Assembly: GCA_031288835.1 (NCBI GenBank)
Contig: JAITQO010000008.1
Location: 1-41,498, forward strand
Source of the DNA: Rickettsiales bacterium
GTDB lineage: Bacteria; Pseudomonadota; Alphaproteobacteria; Rs-D84
DNA: 41,498 nt
Direction of reading: 5' to 3'
Below the pieces are notes generated by a model. That model had not been told where the DNA came from, did not search any database, and saw only the letters and a list, made by a program, of their open reading frames with translations. Position numbers and translations under genes: made by a program. Below are positions 33,116-41,088 of this stretch, piece by piece (positions within the stretch are counted from its first letter, which is position 1; every line of letters starts with the position of its first letter).

Positions 33116-34246
33116 TTACGCCCTCATCGGCATCAGGATGAAGATTGAATCGGCGTCCTTCGCGGCGCTTTTCATCAGCGTGGGCGACAGCGCGTCCTGC
33201 ATCGCAATCTGCATTTTGTCGCCCCCGTCAATCTGATTCGCTATATCCATCAGAAAGCGCAGATTGAACGACACGCTGAACTGCTCGTCGCTGTTGTATT
33301 CTATGTCCATCTCCTCCGTTCCGGCGACGGAGTTCCCGTCCTCTCTGCTCGACACGCTGGCGACCAGCCTGTTCATCGAGAACGCCAGCGCGACGACCTT
33401 GGTCTTGTCGCTCGACGCGGCCGACACCAAATCAATCGCGTGCGCGAATCCCTTGGTTTTCAGCGTGGCGATTTTCTCGTTCTGCTTTGGAATCACGATT
33501 TTATAGTTCGGATACTGCGCGTCGACGAGCTTGCTGGTCAAAACGGCGTTTCCGAGCGTGAACCTGGCCTTTGTATCCGACAATTCCACCGTCACGTCGT
33601 CGACCTTCACGTCGGACAGCAGGGATGACACCTCTGCCACCAGGCGGCGCGGCAAAATCACGGACGGCATGTTTTCGCTGCCCGCCGGCGCGGCCATCGA
33701 GCACAGCGCCAGCCGCTGCGAATCAGTCGCGACGGCGGCCAGCTTCTTGTCGTCCGCGATATGGAAATAAATGCCGCCCAAATGATAGCGCACGTCGTCC
33801 GCCGGAATCGCGAATTTCGTCTGGTTCACCAGGCGCGCCAAATCGTCCGTATTCATGTTGAACTTGACAATCGCGGACGGCGCGACCATCGTCGGAAAAT
33901 TGTCGGCCGGCATTGTCTGGAATTTGAAGACCGAGCGGCCGCTTGACGCGACCAGGTCGCCGCCCTCCAGTTTTACCTTTATTTCCGCGTCTTCCGGCAG
34001 TTTCCGGACAAAATCGTAAAACATCTGCACCGGAATCGTAATGGAGCCGCCCGCCGTGACGTCGGCGGCCACATGCTCGACCAATTCCAAATCGACGTTC
34101 GTCGCGGTCAGAACCAAATCGCCCGACGTCGCCTCGATTTTCACGTTCGACAGAATCGGCAGGGTGTTTCTTTTCTCAATAATCGACTGCATGTGCCCCA
34201 ACGCGCCGGCCAACACCTGTCTAAAAACCGAAAACTCCAAATTCAT
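33116..34246 (-). CDS. dnaN: DNA polymerase III beta sliding clamp
   Basis: A 376-residue clamp that dimerises into a ring and tethers polymerase III. It starts MNLEFSVFRQVLAGAL with AAGGAG seven bases upstream; a longer frame upstream lacks a site and conservation. Three repeated clamp domains are seen (SIIEKRNTLPILSNVKIEA, TKFAIPADDVRYHLGGIYFH, and a C-terminal NLRFLMDIANQ). It ends SIFILMPMRA, the usual clamp C-terminus (consensus YVIMPMRL). Here it is separate from dnaA and recF. Confidence 0.97.
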   Translation of the reverse strand: MNLEFSVFRQVLAGALGHMQSIIEKRNTLPILSNVKIEATSGDLVLTATNVDLELVEHVAADVTAGGSITIPVQMFYDFVRKLPEDAEIKVKLEGGDLVASSGRSVFKFQTMPADNFPTMVAPSAIVKFNMNTDDLARLVNQTKFAIPADDVRYHLGGIYFHIADDKKLAAVATDSQRLALCSMAAPAGSENMPSVILPRRLVAEVSSLLSDVKVDDVTVELSDTKARFTLGNAVLTSKLVDAQYPNYKIVIPKQNEKIATLKTKGFAHAIDLVSAASSDKTKVVALAFSMNRLVASVSSREDGNSVAGTEEMDIEYNSDEQFSVSFNLRFLMDIANQIDGGDKMQIAMQDALSPTLMKSAAKDADSIFILMPMRA

Positions 34247-34297
34247 AACAATTCTCCTTATCGGGCTGTCTCTCAGCTCCCTGTCCAGGCAAGAATA

Positions 34298-34334
34298 CCA
34301 AAAAAAACGCCTGTCTTGCAAGCGTTTTTTTTGG
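34298..34334. terminator. Intrinsic terminator after the SPEY-repeat gene
   Basis: The 13-base arm at 34298-34310 (CC, eight A, CGC) is exactly complementary to 34322-34334, with an 11-base loop. Read on the minus strand it ends in a T-run, so it should stop transcripts of the 34390-35286 gene before dnaN. A possible weak dnaN promoter (TTGCAA, 18 bases, TATTCT) overlaps it (34320-34292). Confidence 0.7.
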
Positions 34335-34389
34335 CAATCATGCGGCTGACGGGAGAAATGGCGTTTCCGGCCATAAAATAATAATCGGA

Positions 34390-35286
34390 TTACCGGCCGT
34401 TGTTAAAACAAGATGACAGCGCCACAACCTCCAAGACATTCGCCGGCCTGGCGTCGGTCTTTGCGACAACACCCGGCGCAACGGGCACGACATTTGTCTT
34501 TTCGATGGTGTCAGCGGGCGGAAGTTTGCCTATCTCCGCTTCAACCTCTTTATTCAGAGATTCCTTTTTTGAACTCCATTGCTTTTTCGCCGCCTTGCTC
34601 ATTTTTTCTTTGTATTCCGGCGAATTATACCTTTCTTTCATTTTTTCTCTGTATTCCGGCGAATCCCACATCTCTTTTGTTGCCTTACTCATTCTTTCTT
34701 TGTATTCCGGCGAGCTATGACTTTCTTTCGCCGCCTTGCTTATTTTTTTCCTGTATTCCGGCGAATTATATCTTTCTTTCGCCGCCTTGCTTATTTTTTT
34801 CCTGTATTCCGGCGAACTATGACTTTCTCTCGCCACCTTGCTTATTTTTTCCCTGGATTCCATCAGTAAGAAACCTGACGGCAGGAGCGTCGAAGCCAGT
34901 TCGTAAAACTCATAATTGAAATATCCCGTCCAATTTGTAATGCCCGCCTCGAAAGGTCGCAATTGACTAGGCGAAATATCTGATATGGACAGGTCTCTTG
35001 GTATGCCGGCCTCTCTGTTGCATGTACGGTTGGGATTAATTCTTTTACTAAACGCATCTATACAACACCTCAACCCTTTTGCCTTCAATGCCCTGTATAA
35101 AGACCGTATATTTGCAAACTCTGGTGGGGCGTTTTCATCGTCAAGCAATTTCTTGAACGTCGCCCTGATGTTAGAATCCACTATAAACGCCCTTTCTTCG
35201 GGGGCATATTGTCTTATGTCTCCGACAGTGTCGTCCCAGCCAAGATTATTCAGATTCTCTACATGTTCGGTTGTTAAAGTTTCCAT
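34390..35286 (-). CDS. Unknown protein with tandem SPEY (NUMOD-like) repeats
   Basis: A 298-residue protein. METLTTEHVENL is chosen as the start because GGGGG lies six bases upstream. The N-terminal half (1-140) is soluble and not recognised (GWDDTVGDIRQYAPEERAFI; RSLYRALKAKGLRCCIDAFS). Residues about 160-245 are basic repeats of the form K-A-A-K-E-[RS]-x-x-SPEY-[RK]-x-K-[IM]-S, five SPEY copies, four at 17-residue spacing and the last two at 13. Such repeats resemble NUMOD-type DNA-binding modules found beside HNH or GIY-YIG nucleases, but I see no nuclease motif. The C-terminus is acidic and Pro/Val-rich. It has its own promoter and terminator and lies alone between dnaN and the AsmA gene, so recent acquisition is plausible. 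Confidence 0.75.
   Translation of the reverse strand: METLTTEHVENLNNLGWDDTVGDIRQYAPEERAFIVDSNIRATFKKLLDDENAPPEFANIRSLYRALKAKGLRCCIDAFSKRINPNRTCNREAGIPRDLSISDISPSQLRPFEAGITNWTGYFNYEFYELASTLLPSGFLLMESREKISKVARESHSSPEYRKKISKAAKERYNSPEYRKKISKAAKESHSSPEYKERMSKATKEMWDSPEYREKMKERYNSPEYKEKMSKAAKKQWSSKKESLNKEVEAEIGKLPPADTIEKTNVVPVAPGVVAKTDARPANVLEVVALSSCFNNGR
34612..34860 (-). repeat. Tandem 51-bp coding repeats
   Basis: GTATTCCGGCGA (plus strand) recurs at 34612, 34651, 34702, 34753 and 34804, spacings 39, 51, 51 and 51. Each unit encodes one SPEY repeat. Adjacent units differ at only a few bases, which points to recent unit duplication and likely copy-number change. The 39-base unit has lost four codons. 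Confidence 0.85.
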
Positions 35287-35316
35287 TTCATACCCCCGTA
35301 TTTTAGCATCGGATAA

Positions 35317-35344
35317 ATAATATGACAAAATTATAAAATGTCAA
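35317..35344 (-). promoter_or_regulatory. Promoter of the SPEY-repeat gene
   Basis: Minus strand: -35 TTGACA (35344-35339), a 16-base spacer and -10 TATTAT (35322-35317). An overlapping alternative, TTGTCA, 17 bases, TAAAAT, lies slightly downstream. The gene therefore does not depend on the operon upstream. Confidence 0.65.
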
Positions 35345-35350
35345 GTATAA

Positions 35351-35381
35351 GGCCGATAATTATTTGTTTGGCTTATCGGCC
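35351..35381. repeat. Hairpin at the end of the AsmA-like gene
   Basis: GGCCGATAA (35351-35359) and TTATCGGCC (35373-35381) are exactly complementary around the stop codon of the AsmA-like gene. No good T-run follows on the minus strand. It may be a weak terminator or a 3'-end stabiliser for the uvrC-pgsA-rlu-asmA transcript. Confidence 0.5.
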
Positions 35382-37459
35382 ATAAACTCCGCCGCCAATT
35401 CATCCACCGGTCTGTCCATAAAGTCCGGATCTCCGCGGCGTCTTTCCGGCGCGCCGTCCCTCAGCGCCGTTCTGCATGGAGTTTCGTCCGCGGCCCAGTT
35501 GCTGAGCACGTCGCCGCCGACCAGGCCGACGCCGGCGCCGACCAAAAATCCCACCCCGCCCGTCAATATGCCGACAGTCGTGCCGACGCTGGCCGCGGTC
35601 GCGAGTTTTTCCATCACCGCGCCGCGTTTCAGATTCAACTCCGGCTCGGCCAGGCTGCCGGTAAACGCCATAGAGTTCGCAAGATTTCCGGAAACCGATA
35701 TCCGAAGGCCGTCCACGGGGTGCGTATCCAGCGCCAGATTCATCCTTTCCAGCCCGAAATCCACGCTACCTACGACGCGCATGTTCACCGCCGCCAGCTG
35801 AACCGCGACGTTCCTGTCCAGCTCCGCCTTTCCGTTCCGGATTTTCAGATTCGCGACCGCGCACGAGATTTTCATCTTGTTGTTTTTCTTGCCGCTGAAA
35901 ATATCGGCCGCGCCGTCGCGCAGCGACGTCAGAAGGTCGCGTCCGTAAATGAAACCGAGCAACCCCTCGTGCGCATATCCCGCGGAGCTCGAAACTACGC
36001 GGGCAAGCCCGGTCGTATTCCGAACCACCTCGGACAAATCGCGGCCGGACGCCTCCGCGTAAAAGTCAAAATTCGCCGGCAGCTCCGACACATAATCGGA
36101 TTCCTCCACAGAATCCAAAATATTGCCGACGACAATATCCGCGCCCGTTCCGGCCGCCTCGATTCGGAGCATGCCGCCGCCGGTGTCGCGCAGGCTCGTC
36201 TTCGCCTTCACGCTTCCGCCCGCGAACTTGGAATCGGCAGAAATCAGGCCGAGGCCGTCCTTCACGTTTATCGCGACATTCGCGTCGCGAACCGAAAGCT
36301 CGCGGTATATTTTAAGATTCTTCGCCTCTATTTTCACATCCGCGTCCAGAGCGGACAGCATTTCGCCGAACAAAGGTATGTCTTTGAAGACGTTCAGGTC
36401 TCTGTCCGGATGAACCCACTTCGTCCTGCCGCCGTATAGGTTCGGAAAAAACTCCGTCAAATCGAATCTGTTCGACTTTACGCTTGCGGCAAGTTTCGGC
36501 TTTTTGCGAGATAAATCGTATTTTCCGGAAATCAGGACGTCCCCGCCTTTCGATTTGATGGAAAGTTTTTTCAGATTCACCGACTTTTTTCCCATCGACG
36601 CTTGCAAAACGAACTCAGAACGCGCGATTTCCGGAAAATCCAGCCCGAAACTCTCTCCGATTGGAGGCAGCCTGTTCACCGCGCCCTTCGCCGAAATATC
36701 AACCGGCGCCCTGGTTTTCCCGTCCAGCGCGATGTCCGCGACCAGCGGAATGACGTTGCCCGCGACGGTCAGATTCACAGGATAAACATCCCGCGCGGCG
36801 TCGTATTTGGAAAACGACAGGATAAACGGATAACTTCCGTCCCGGTCTATCAGGTGCCCGGAATATCCGAGCGTCTCGTCCCTTTCCTGCAGGGCGATTT
36901 TAATACTGTCCGGGGTGAACGATTCAATCGATTCTGGCGCGATAAAAAAAATCTCGGGATGCTCCAGTTCGACGGAGCCGACGCCGAAATCGAAGTCGAA
37001 CGCGAAATCGCTCTTTTTAATCGCACGCGGGATTCTGATTTCCCGCCTCATGCTCAGCGACAATTCGCCCTTTTCATTCTCTTCTATGTTCACTACCGGA
37101 CGAATCATCTTCACCGACTGAATCGTCGGAGAATCGCGCAGCAGCGAAATCAGATTGATTTGAACGCGCATTTCGGGGATTTGAACGGCGTATTTGTGCC
37201 TTGCCCATGGGGCGTTTTTAATTCTGACGTCCTTTATTATAATCTGGGGGCGCAGGGACAATTTTCGGGATATTTTGCCGTTGATTTCTATGTGCAGTCC
37301 AACCATCGACTCCAAAGTCTGAACCAGTTCCGATTTCAGCGTGTTGACATCCAGCTGCGACAGGGCGACAATCGCGGCCACGGCAAGCCCGGCGAAGAAC
37401 ATCATGATTATCCGCGCCAGATGAATCAGGCTCTTTTTTTTCCGTCTTCTCAGCATCAT
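35360..37459 (-). CDS. AsmA family inner-membrane-anchored protein
   Basis: A protein of about 699 residues. A basic N-terminus and one membrane helix (about 15-35) are followed by a long periplasmic beta-rich region. The family sign is near the start: LESMVGLHIEINGKISRKLS, RPQIIIKDVRIKNAPWARHK and VQINLISLLRDSPTIQSVKM. The C-terminal AsmA_2-like part (about 490-640) contains SCAVANLKIRNGKAELDRNV and LDTHPVDGLRISVSGNLANS. AsmA-like proteins are thought to help move phospholipids between membranes. A glycine-rich segment (GTTVGILTGGVGFLVGAGVG) lies near the C-terminus. The start is coupled to the rlu stop (ATGATG with GAGG), and either Met may be used. Confidence 0.85.
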   Translation of the reverse strand: MMLRRRKKKSLIHLARIIMMFFAGLAVAAIVALSQLDVNTLKSELVQTLESMVGLHIEINGKISRKLSLRPQIIIKDVRIKNAPWARHKYAVQIPEMRVQINLISLLRDSPTIQSVKMIRPVVNIEENEKGELSLSMRREIRIPRAIKKSDFAFDFDFGVGSVELEHPEIFFIAPESIESFTPDSIKIALQERDETLGYSGHLIDRDGSYPFILSFSKYDAARDVYPVNLTVAGNVIPLVADIALDGKTRAPVDISAKGAVNRLPPIGESFGLDFPEIARSEFVLQASMGKKSVNLKKLSIKSKGGDVLISGKYDLSRKKPKLAASVKSNRFDLTEFFPNLYGGRTKWVHPDRDLNVFKDIPLFGEMLSALDADVKIEAKNLKIYRELSVRDANVAINVKDGLGLISADSKFAGGSVKAKTSLRDTGGGMLRIEAAGTGADIVVGNILDSVEESDYVSELPANFDFYAEASGRDLSEVVRNTTGLARVVSSSAGYAHEGLLGFIYGRDLLTSLRDGAADIFSGKKNNKMKISCAVANLKIRNGKAELDRNVAVQLAAVNMRVVGSVDFGLERMNLALDTHPVDGLRISVSGNLANSMAFTGSLAEPELNLKRGAVMEKLATAASVGTTVGILTGGVGFLVGAGVGLVGGDVLSNWAADETPCRTALRDGAPERRRGDPDFMDRPVDELAAEFMADKPNK

Positions 37460-38352
37460 AGCCTCACATCGCACAAATCGGCGACGCTTCTCAGCCATTC
37501 TGGCACAGCGGCGCTTATTGTCAAGAGTTTTCCGGTTTTTGGATGGCGGAAAGTGATTTTTGAGGCGAACAGATGCAGGCGGTTCGGCGAAAGAACCGTC
37601 TTCAATTTACCGTCGAGCCTGCGCGAGCCGTAAACGTCGTCGCCGACAATCGGCGCGCCCAGGGCGCCGGCGGAATGAACGCGCAGCTGGTGCTTGCGCC
37701 CGGTTTCCGGCGAAAAGCGAACGAACGAGAGATAATCTTTCAATTCGCCCAGAACATCGTATCTCGTAACCGCTTTTTTTCCGTCAACCGGCTCGTCGAT
37801 TATTCCTTTTTTCGGGCGGACGCCGCCGGCAAGCAGCGCGATATAGGTTTTCTTCACATCCTTGGTCTGAAAATCCCGCGCGAGTTTCTGCGCCGCCGCG
37901 TGATTCTTCGCGACGACGATGATTCCGGACGTTTCCTTGTCCAAACGGTGAACCAAAAGAACGGTGTCGTTCGGAAACAGCGCCGCCGCCATTTTGTCCA
38001 GCGGTTTCCTTATGCCGCCGCCGCCCTGGGCGGCCATTCCGGCCGGCTTGTCGAATACGACGACGTCCTCGTCGTCATGAATGATGCGCTGGCGCAGTTT
38101 TTCCAAATCGGCAAGGGAAAATCCCGTCCTCGCCGTTTCCGTCCTGCGGTTTTGTATTACCGGCGGAACGCGCACCAAGTCGCCGGACTTCAACGTCGCG
38201 TTCTCGCCGCATCTTTTGGAATTGACCCTGATTTCGCCGCTGCGGCAAAGCCGGCGGACAAGAATCATGTTGCTGCCCGGATAGTGGCGCAGCAAGAACC
38301 GGTAAAGCCGCGTTCCGTCTTCCGTAGCGGAAACTTTGATTGGCGCAATCAT
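37456..38352 (-). CDS. RluA-family rRNA pseudouridine synthase (RluC-like)
   Basis: A 298-residue enzyme that isomerises uridine in 23S rRNA. An N-terminal S4 RNA-binding domain (about 15-75, LVRRLCRSGEIRVNSKRC) precedes the catalytic domain, with VVFDKPAGMAAQGG, LLVHRLDKETSGIIVVAKN (the catalytic Asp lies in HRLD) and FSPETGRKHQLRVH. The layout and N-terminal loop fit RluC more than RluD, but the target site is not certain. Both ends overlap their neighbours by ATGA-type junctions with pgsA and the AsmA-like gene. Confidence 0.88.
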   Translation of the reverse strand: MIAPIKVSATEDGTRLYRFLLRHYPGSNMILVRRLCRSGEIRVNSKRCGENATLKSGDLVRVPPVIQNRRTETARTGFSLADLEKLRQRIIHDDEDVVVFDKPAGMAAQGGGGIRKPLDKMAAALFPNDTVLLVHRLDKETSGIIVVAKNHAAAQKLARDFQTKDVKKTYIALLAGGVRPKKGIIDEPVDGKKAVTRYDVLGELKDYLSFVRFSPETGRKHQLRVHSAGALGAPIVGDDVYGSRRLDGKLKTVLSPNRLHLFASKITFRHPKTGKLLTISAAVPEWLRSVADLCDVRL

Positions 38353-38930
38353 TTAATCTTTTTCAGTTTTCCGACGAACGCGGCCGTGTATTGCGCCGCC
38401 GAAACCAACGAGCAGACAAGCGCCAGCCACAACCCGCCGATTGACGCCCACAACAGCTCGTATGTCAGAAATTCGCTGCTCCAATCGGCGTTCACGGCCC
38501 AAATCCACAGCATCATGGCGGAAATCGAAATCATCTGCGCGAACGCCTTGATTTTGCCAAAAGAGAAGCGGCTTTTCGGAACGGGCATCTCGATTTTCTG
38601 CGTGCCCAGGAACTCGCGCAGCCCCGACACGTATAGTTCGCGGCAAATCATCAGAATCGCCGGAACGATTACATACCAAATCTGCAGGAACATGACCAGC
38701 ATGACCAGCGCGTTCGCGACCAGGAACTTGTCGCCGATATGGTCTATGACCCCGCCGATTTTCGTCGCGACGCTATACCTGCGCGCCAGAAATCCGTCCA
38801 GCCAGTCGGACACGGACGCCAGAACGAACGCCGAGAACGCCGGCGCGAACATCTGCTCCATCAGCAACGGCACAATCGCGAACGCGGCGAAAATGCGGAA
38901 AACGGACAAAAAGTTCACAAAAAACTTCAT
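38349..38930 (-). CDS. pgsA: CDP-diacylglycerol-glycerol-3-phosphate phosphatidyltransferase
   Basis: A 193-residue inner-membrane enzyme that makes phosphatidylglycerol phosphate. It has the complete CDP-alcohol phosphotransferase motif (DGxxARx8GxxxDxxxD) in SDWLDGFLARRYS, GGVIDHIGD. There are about five to six hydrophobic helices. It overlaps the uvrC-like gene at its start and the rlu gene at its end (ATGA both times). Close uvrC-pgsA linkage is common in alphaproteobacteria. Confidence 0.93.
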   Translation of the reverse strand: MKFFVNFLSVFRIFAAFAIVPLLMEQMFAPAFSAFVLASVSDWLDGFLARRYSVATKIGGVIDHIGDKFLVANALVMLVMFLQIWYVIVPAILMICRELYVSGLREFLGTQKIEMPVPKSRFSFGKIKAFAQMISISAMMLWIWAVNADWSSEFLTYELLWASIGGLWLALVCSLVSAAQYTAAFVGKLKKIK

Positions 38931-39724
38931 TTCTTTCCCTCGCTTTCGCGTATCCTAGCAATTTTTGCGGTGGATTGTAAAGATTCAATTTGCCCCCGGT
39001 ATTTCGCCGCGGACTCATAGTCCCGCGCGGCGGACGCCGCCTTCATTTTCTTTGTTAAATCCGACACGACCGCCCTTATGTGCCCGCCGAGAATGCGGCG
39101 CGCCAGCCTGACCTGCCCCCTGTAATTCGTCGTTTCCAGACAGCACGGCGCGGTGCAGAGCCCGGTTTGATAAAACAGGCACGGCCGCCTGCGGCCGGCG
39201 AACGTCGAATCCGAGCAGGTCCGGACCTGCGCGACTTTCCGAACCAATCCAATCGTCTCGTTCAGGTCCGAAACGAACGGGAACGGCCCGAACACATTTC
39301 CGCGCGATTTTCGGTTCGACCTGCCATTTCCGCGAATGCGGGAACCGGATTCGTGCATCATCTTGTCGCGGAATTTGCAAAGGCGCGGATATTCGCCGTC
39401 CGACAGCGCCAGGAACGGGTACATCTTGTCGTCTTTCAGAATTATGTTGTATTTCGGTTTTTCCGTCTTGATAGAATGCTGCTCGAGAATCAGCGCGTCC
39501 GATTCCGTCGCCGTCGTCGTCCATTCGACGCGGGCGACCTGGCGGCGCATGATGATTTTGTGATATTCCAGCTTCTCGACGTCCGCGTATTGTTTCAGGC
39601 GCCTCGCCAAATCCTTGGCCTTGCCGACATACAGAAGCTTCCCGCCAGCGTCGAGCATCCTGTAAACGCCTGGCGAACGTGGCGCCGGCGCAATCATCTC
39701 GTCAAAGGATATTTTTCTTGTCAC
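38927..39724 (-). CDS. Half-length UvrC: GIY-YIG nuclease with UVR domain
   Basis: A 265-residue protein equal to the N-terminal half of UvrC. The GIY-YIG nuclease core (SPGVYRML, LLYVGKAKDLARRLKQY; about 15-95) is followed by FGPFPF, the cysteine cluster with CLFYQTGLCTAPCC (about 190-203) and a UVR helix hairpin (MKAASAARDYESAAKYRGQI; about 233-258) that binds UvrB. The C-terminal RNase H-like nuclease and helix-hairpin-helix domains (about 300 more residues in UvrC) are missing. The stop overlaps the pgsA ATG, so this does not look like a recent break. E. coli Cho is also a UvrC N-half homologue. A GTG start is used here, and ATG at 39697 is the alternative. Residues about 124-140 are an insertion coded by REP-like DNA. 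Confidence 0.8.
   Translation of the reverse strand: MTRKISFDEMIAPAPRSPGVYRMLDAGGKLLYVGKAKDLARRLKQYADVEKLEYHKIIMRRQVARVEWTTTATESDALILEQHSIKTEKPKYNIILKDDKMYPFLALSDGEYPRLCKFRDKMMHESGSRIRGNGRSNRKSRGNVFGPFPFVSDLNETIGLVRKVAQVRTCSDSTFAGRRRPCLFYQTGLCTAPCCLETTNYRGQVRLARRILGGHIRAVVSDLTKKMKAASAARDYESAAKYRGQIESLQSTAKIARIRESEGKK
39324..39352. repeat. REP-like palindrome inserted in frame in the uvrC-like gene
   Basis: The bases around TTCCGCGAATGCGGGAA (39328-39344) followed by CCGGATTC resemble the common bacterial intergenic palindrome of the CATTCCCGCGAATGCGGGAA type. It is read in frame as HESGSRIRGNG, a peptide that recurs wherever such elements are translated. Compared with E. coli UvrC this makes a gap about 16 residues longer between the nuclease core and FGPF. 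A related palindrome is at 41336-41355. Confidence 0.6.
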
Positions 39725-39748
39725 TTCCTGTCCGTTTTATGATATAAT
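39718..39748 (+). promoter_or_regulatory. Promoter of the pseudopilin region
   Basis: Plus strand: -35 TTGTCA (39718-39723), a long 19-base spacer and an extended -10 TGATATAAT (39740-39748). The TG extension may offset the poor spacing. It overlaps the start of the divergent uvrC-like gene. Confidence 0.6.
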
Positions 39749-39772
39749 AGCAAAGTAAAAAGGAGAAGCAAA

Positions 39773-39826
39773 ATGATAAAAACTCATCACGAGCCGAAAA
39801 TGCCCGCGCCGGGGCCGCAATTCTGA
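39773..39826 (+). CDS. 17-codon frame resembling the pseudopilin leader
   Basis: A very short frame with a strong AAGGAG seven bases before its ATG. It reads MIKTHHEPKMPAPGPQF and stops. The HHEPK stretch resembles RHEPK at the start of the pseudopilin 110 bases downstream, and the bases after the stop reach a GGCCGC run (39831-39846, a 16-base palindrome) comparable to the GGCCGC that codes Gly-Arg at the pilin cleavage site. It is best read as the broken 5' end of a duplicated pilin gene. A leader peptide is the alternative. Confidence 0.4.
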   Translation: MIKTHHEPKMPAPGPQF

Positions 39827-39886
39827 GAACGGCCGCGGCCGCGGCCAAACATATGTTTTAAAAAACAAGCGCCATAAGGAATAATG

Positions 39887-40402
39887 ATGACAACAATGCG
39901 CCACGAACCGAAAACGGCGGGGGAAAAATCGCGCCAAGAAAGCGGCCGCTCGATGATAGAAATGCTCGGCGTGCTGATGATAATGGGGGTGATTACGGTT
40001 GCCGCCGTGCAGATGATATCGGCGGCGATGCGCTCGTCAAAGAGGACGACCGTCCAGGACGAAGTCGCGCAAATAACGACTGGCGTCCGCCAGCTGCTCG
40101 GCGAATACGACGACTTTTCCGGAATCGACAGCAACACGATTTTCGCCGCAATCGGAATCAGCAGCAAAAATCCGTATGGCGGAAAATACGAACTGCAGAC
40201 GAATCCAGCGGACAAAAGGCAGTTTGTCGTGTCAATCGCGGGACTCGGCGGCTCGGACTGCGAATATTTCAAGACCAAGGCGTGGCCTGATTCCGCCGCC
40301 TATCGCTCGTCGAACGGGAAAATCGGCGGCGCGACGGCCAGTCCGGCGGACTGCGGCGATGCCGGCGGCAAGAATACGATTCGGATTGTGTATGGCGAAT
40401 AG
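39887..40402 (+). CDS. Type IV pilin-like (pseudopilin) protein
   Basis: A protein of about 171 residues. A short basic leader ends in Gly, followed by RSMIEMLGVLMIMGVITVAA, a type IV prepilin signal with Glu at position +5 and a hydrophobic helix, cut by a PilD-type peptidase before Arg. The rest is a small globular head with three cysteines (SDCEYF, PADCGDAG). The second of two adjacent ATGs (39887) is chosen for its distance from AAGGA. It could be a pilus, secretion-system or competence pseudopilin. No assembly genes are nearby. Similar GRSMIEMLGVL proteins are, to my knowledge, common in gut alphaproteobacterial genomes. Confidence 0.85.
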   Translation: MTTMRHEPKTAGEKSRQESGRSMIEMLGVLMIMGVITVAAVQMISAAMRSSKRTTVQDEVAQITTGVRQLLGEYDDFSGIDSNTIFAAIGISSKNPYGGKYELQTNPADKRQFVVSIAGLGGSDCEYFKTKAWPDSAAYRSSNGKIGGATASPADCGDAGGKNTIRIVYGE

Positions 40403-40430
40403 TTGACAAAAAGATATTTGCATTTATAAT
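40403..40430 (+). promoter_or_regulatory. Promoter of efp
   Basis: Plus strand: -35 TTGACA (40403-40408), a 16-base spacer and -10 TATAAT (40425-40430), both perfect. The -35 follows the pseudopilin stop codon directly. Confidence 0.85.
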
Positions 40431-40456
40431 CCCGAAAACCAATCAAAGGTGAAGAC

Positions 40457-41023
40457 ATGGCGAAGCAAACGGCGAACGATATGCGCGTCGGATGGATTAT
40501 CCAGCACAACGGCAAGCGGTATAGCATATTGTCGACAACGAAAGTAAAGCCCGGAAAGGGCGGCGCGTTCGTCGTCGCGGACATACGGGACATCGATTCC
40601 GGGAACAAGGGAAACAACCGCTGGCGCGCGGAGGACGCGGTGGAGAAACTGACGGCCGAGGACATATCGTGCCAGTTTCTATATTCCGACGGAACGAACG
40701 CGTCGTTCATGCGGCTGGACGATTACGAACAATTCGTGCTTGCCGAAGAAGACCTTGGCGAGCAGGCAAAGTTTTTGCAGCCGGACATGAACGTCACGGT
40801 CAATTTCATCGACGGGAAGCCCGTGGCCGTCGCGATTCCGAAAACCGTTATGGCGACGGTTGCGGAAACCGAGCCGGCCCTGAAGGGGCAGACCCAGTCG
40901 GGCAGCGGCAAGCCGGCGATTCTGGATAACGGCGTCCGAATAACCGTTCCGACGTTCATCGAAGCCGGCGAAAAAATAATCGTGAATACGGAAACGCTGG
41001 AATACAGCGAGCGAGCGAAATAA
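40457..41023 (+). CDS. efp: Elongation factor P
   Basis: A 188-residue protein that relieves stalling at proline runs. It has the three EF-P beta-barrel domains: domain I with STTKVKPGKGGAFVVADIRD, domain II (SDGTNASFMRLDDYEQF) and domain III with NGVRITVPTFIEAGEKIIVN. The modified residue is Lys34, in PGKGGAF, the site used for beta-lysylation by EpmA/EpmB in many proteobacteria. The start has AAGGTG upstream and its own strong promoter. Confidence 0.97.
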   Translation: MAKQTANDMRVGWIIQHNGKRYSILSTTKVKPGKGGAFVVADIRDIDSGNKGNNRWRAEDAVEKLTAEDISCQFLYSDGTNASFMRLDDYEQFVLAEEDLGEQAKFLQPDMNVTVNFIDGKPVAVAIPKTVMATVAETEPALKGQTQSGSGKPAILDNGVRITVPTFIEAGEKIIVNTETLEYSERAK

Positions 41024-41088
41024 AACCCGCCCAAAGGGACGAAGGAAAAAGGAAAAGGGACGGAAAAGTGACATTGTGACAAAGTTAA

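Noticed and set aside
34612-34860. Regular 51-bp repeats considered as a CRISPR array
   Set aside because: The units are contiguous coding repeats with no unique spacers, and they translate into regular SPEY peptides within one protein.
37573-38958. 461-codon plus-strand frame opposite the rlu and pgsA genes
   Set aside because: Antisense to two coupled, conserved genes. No family features.
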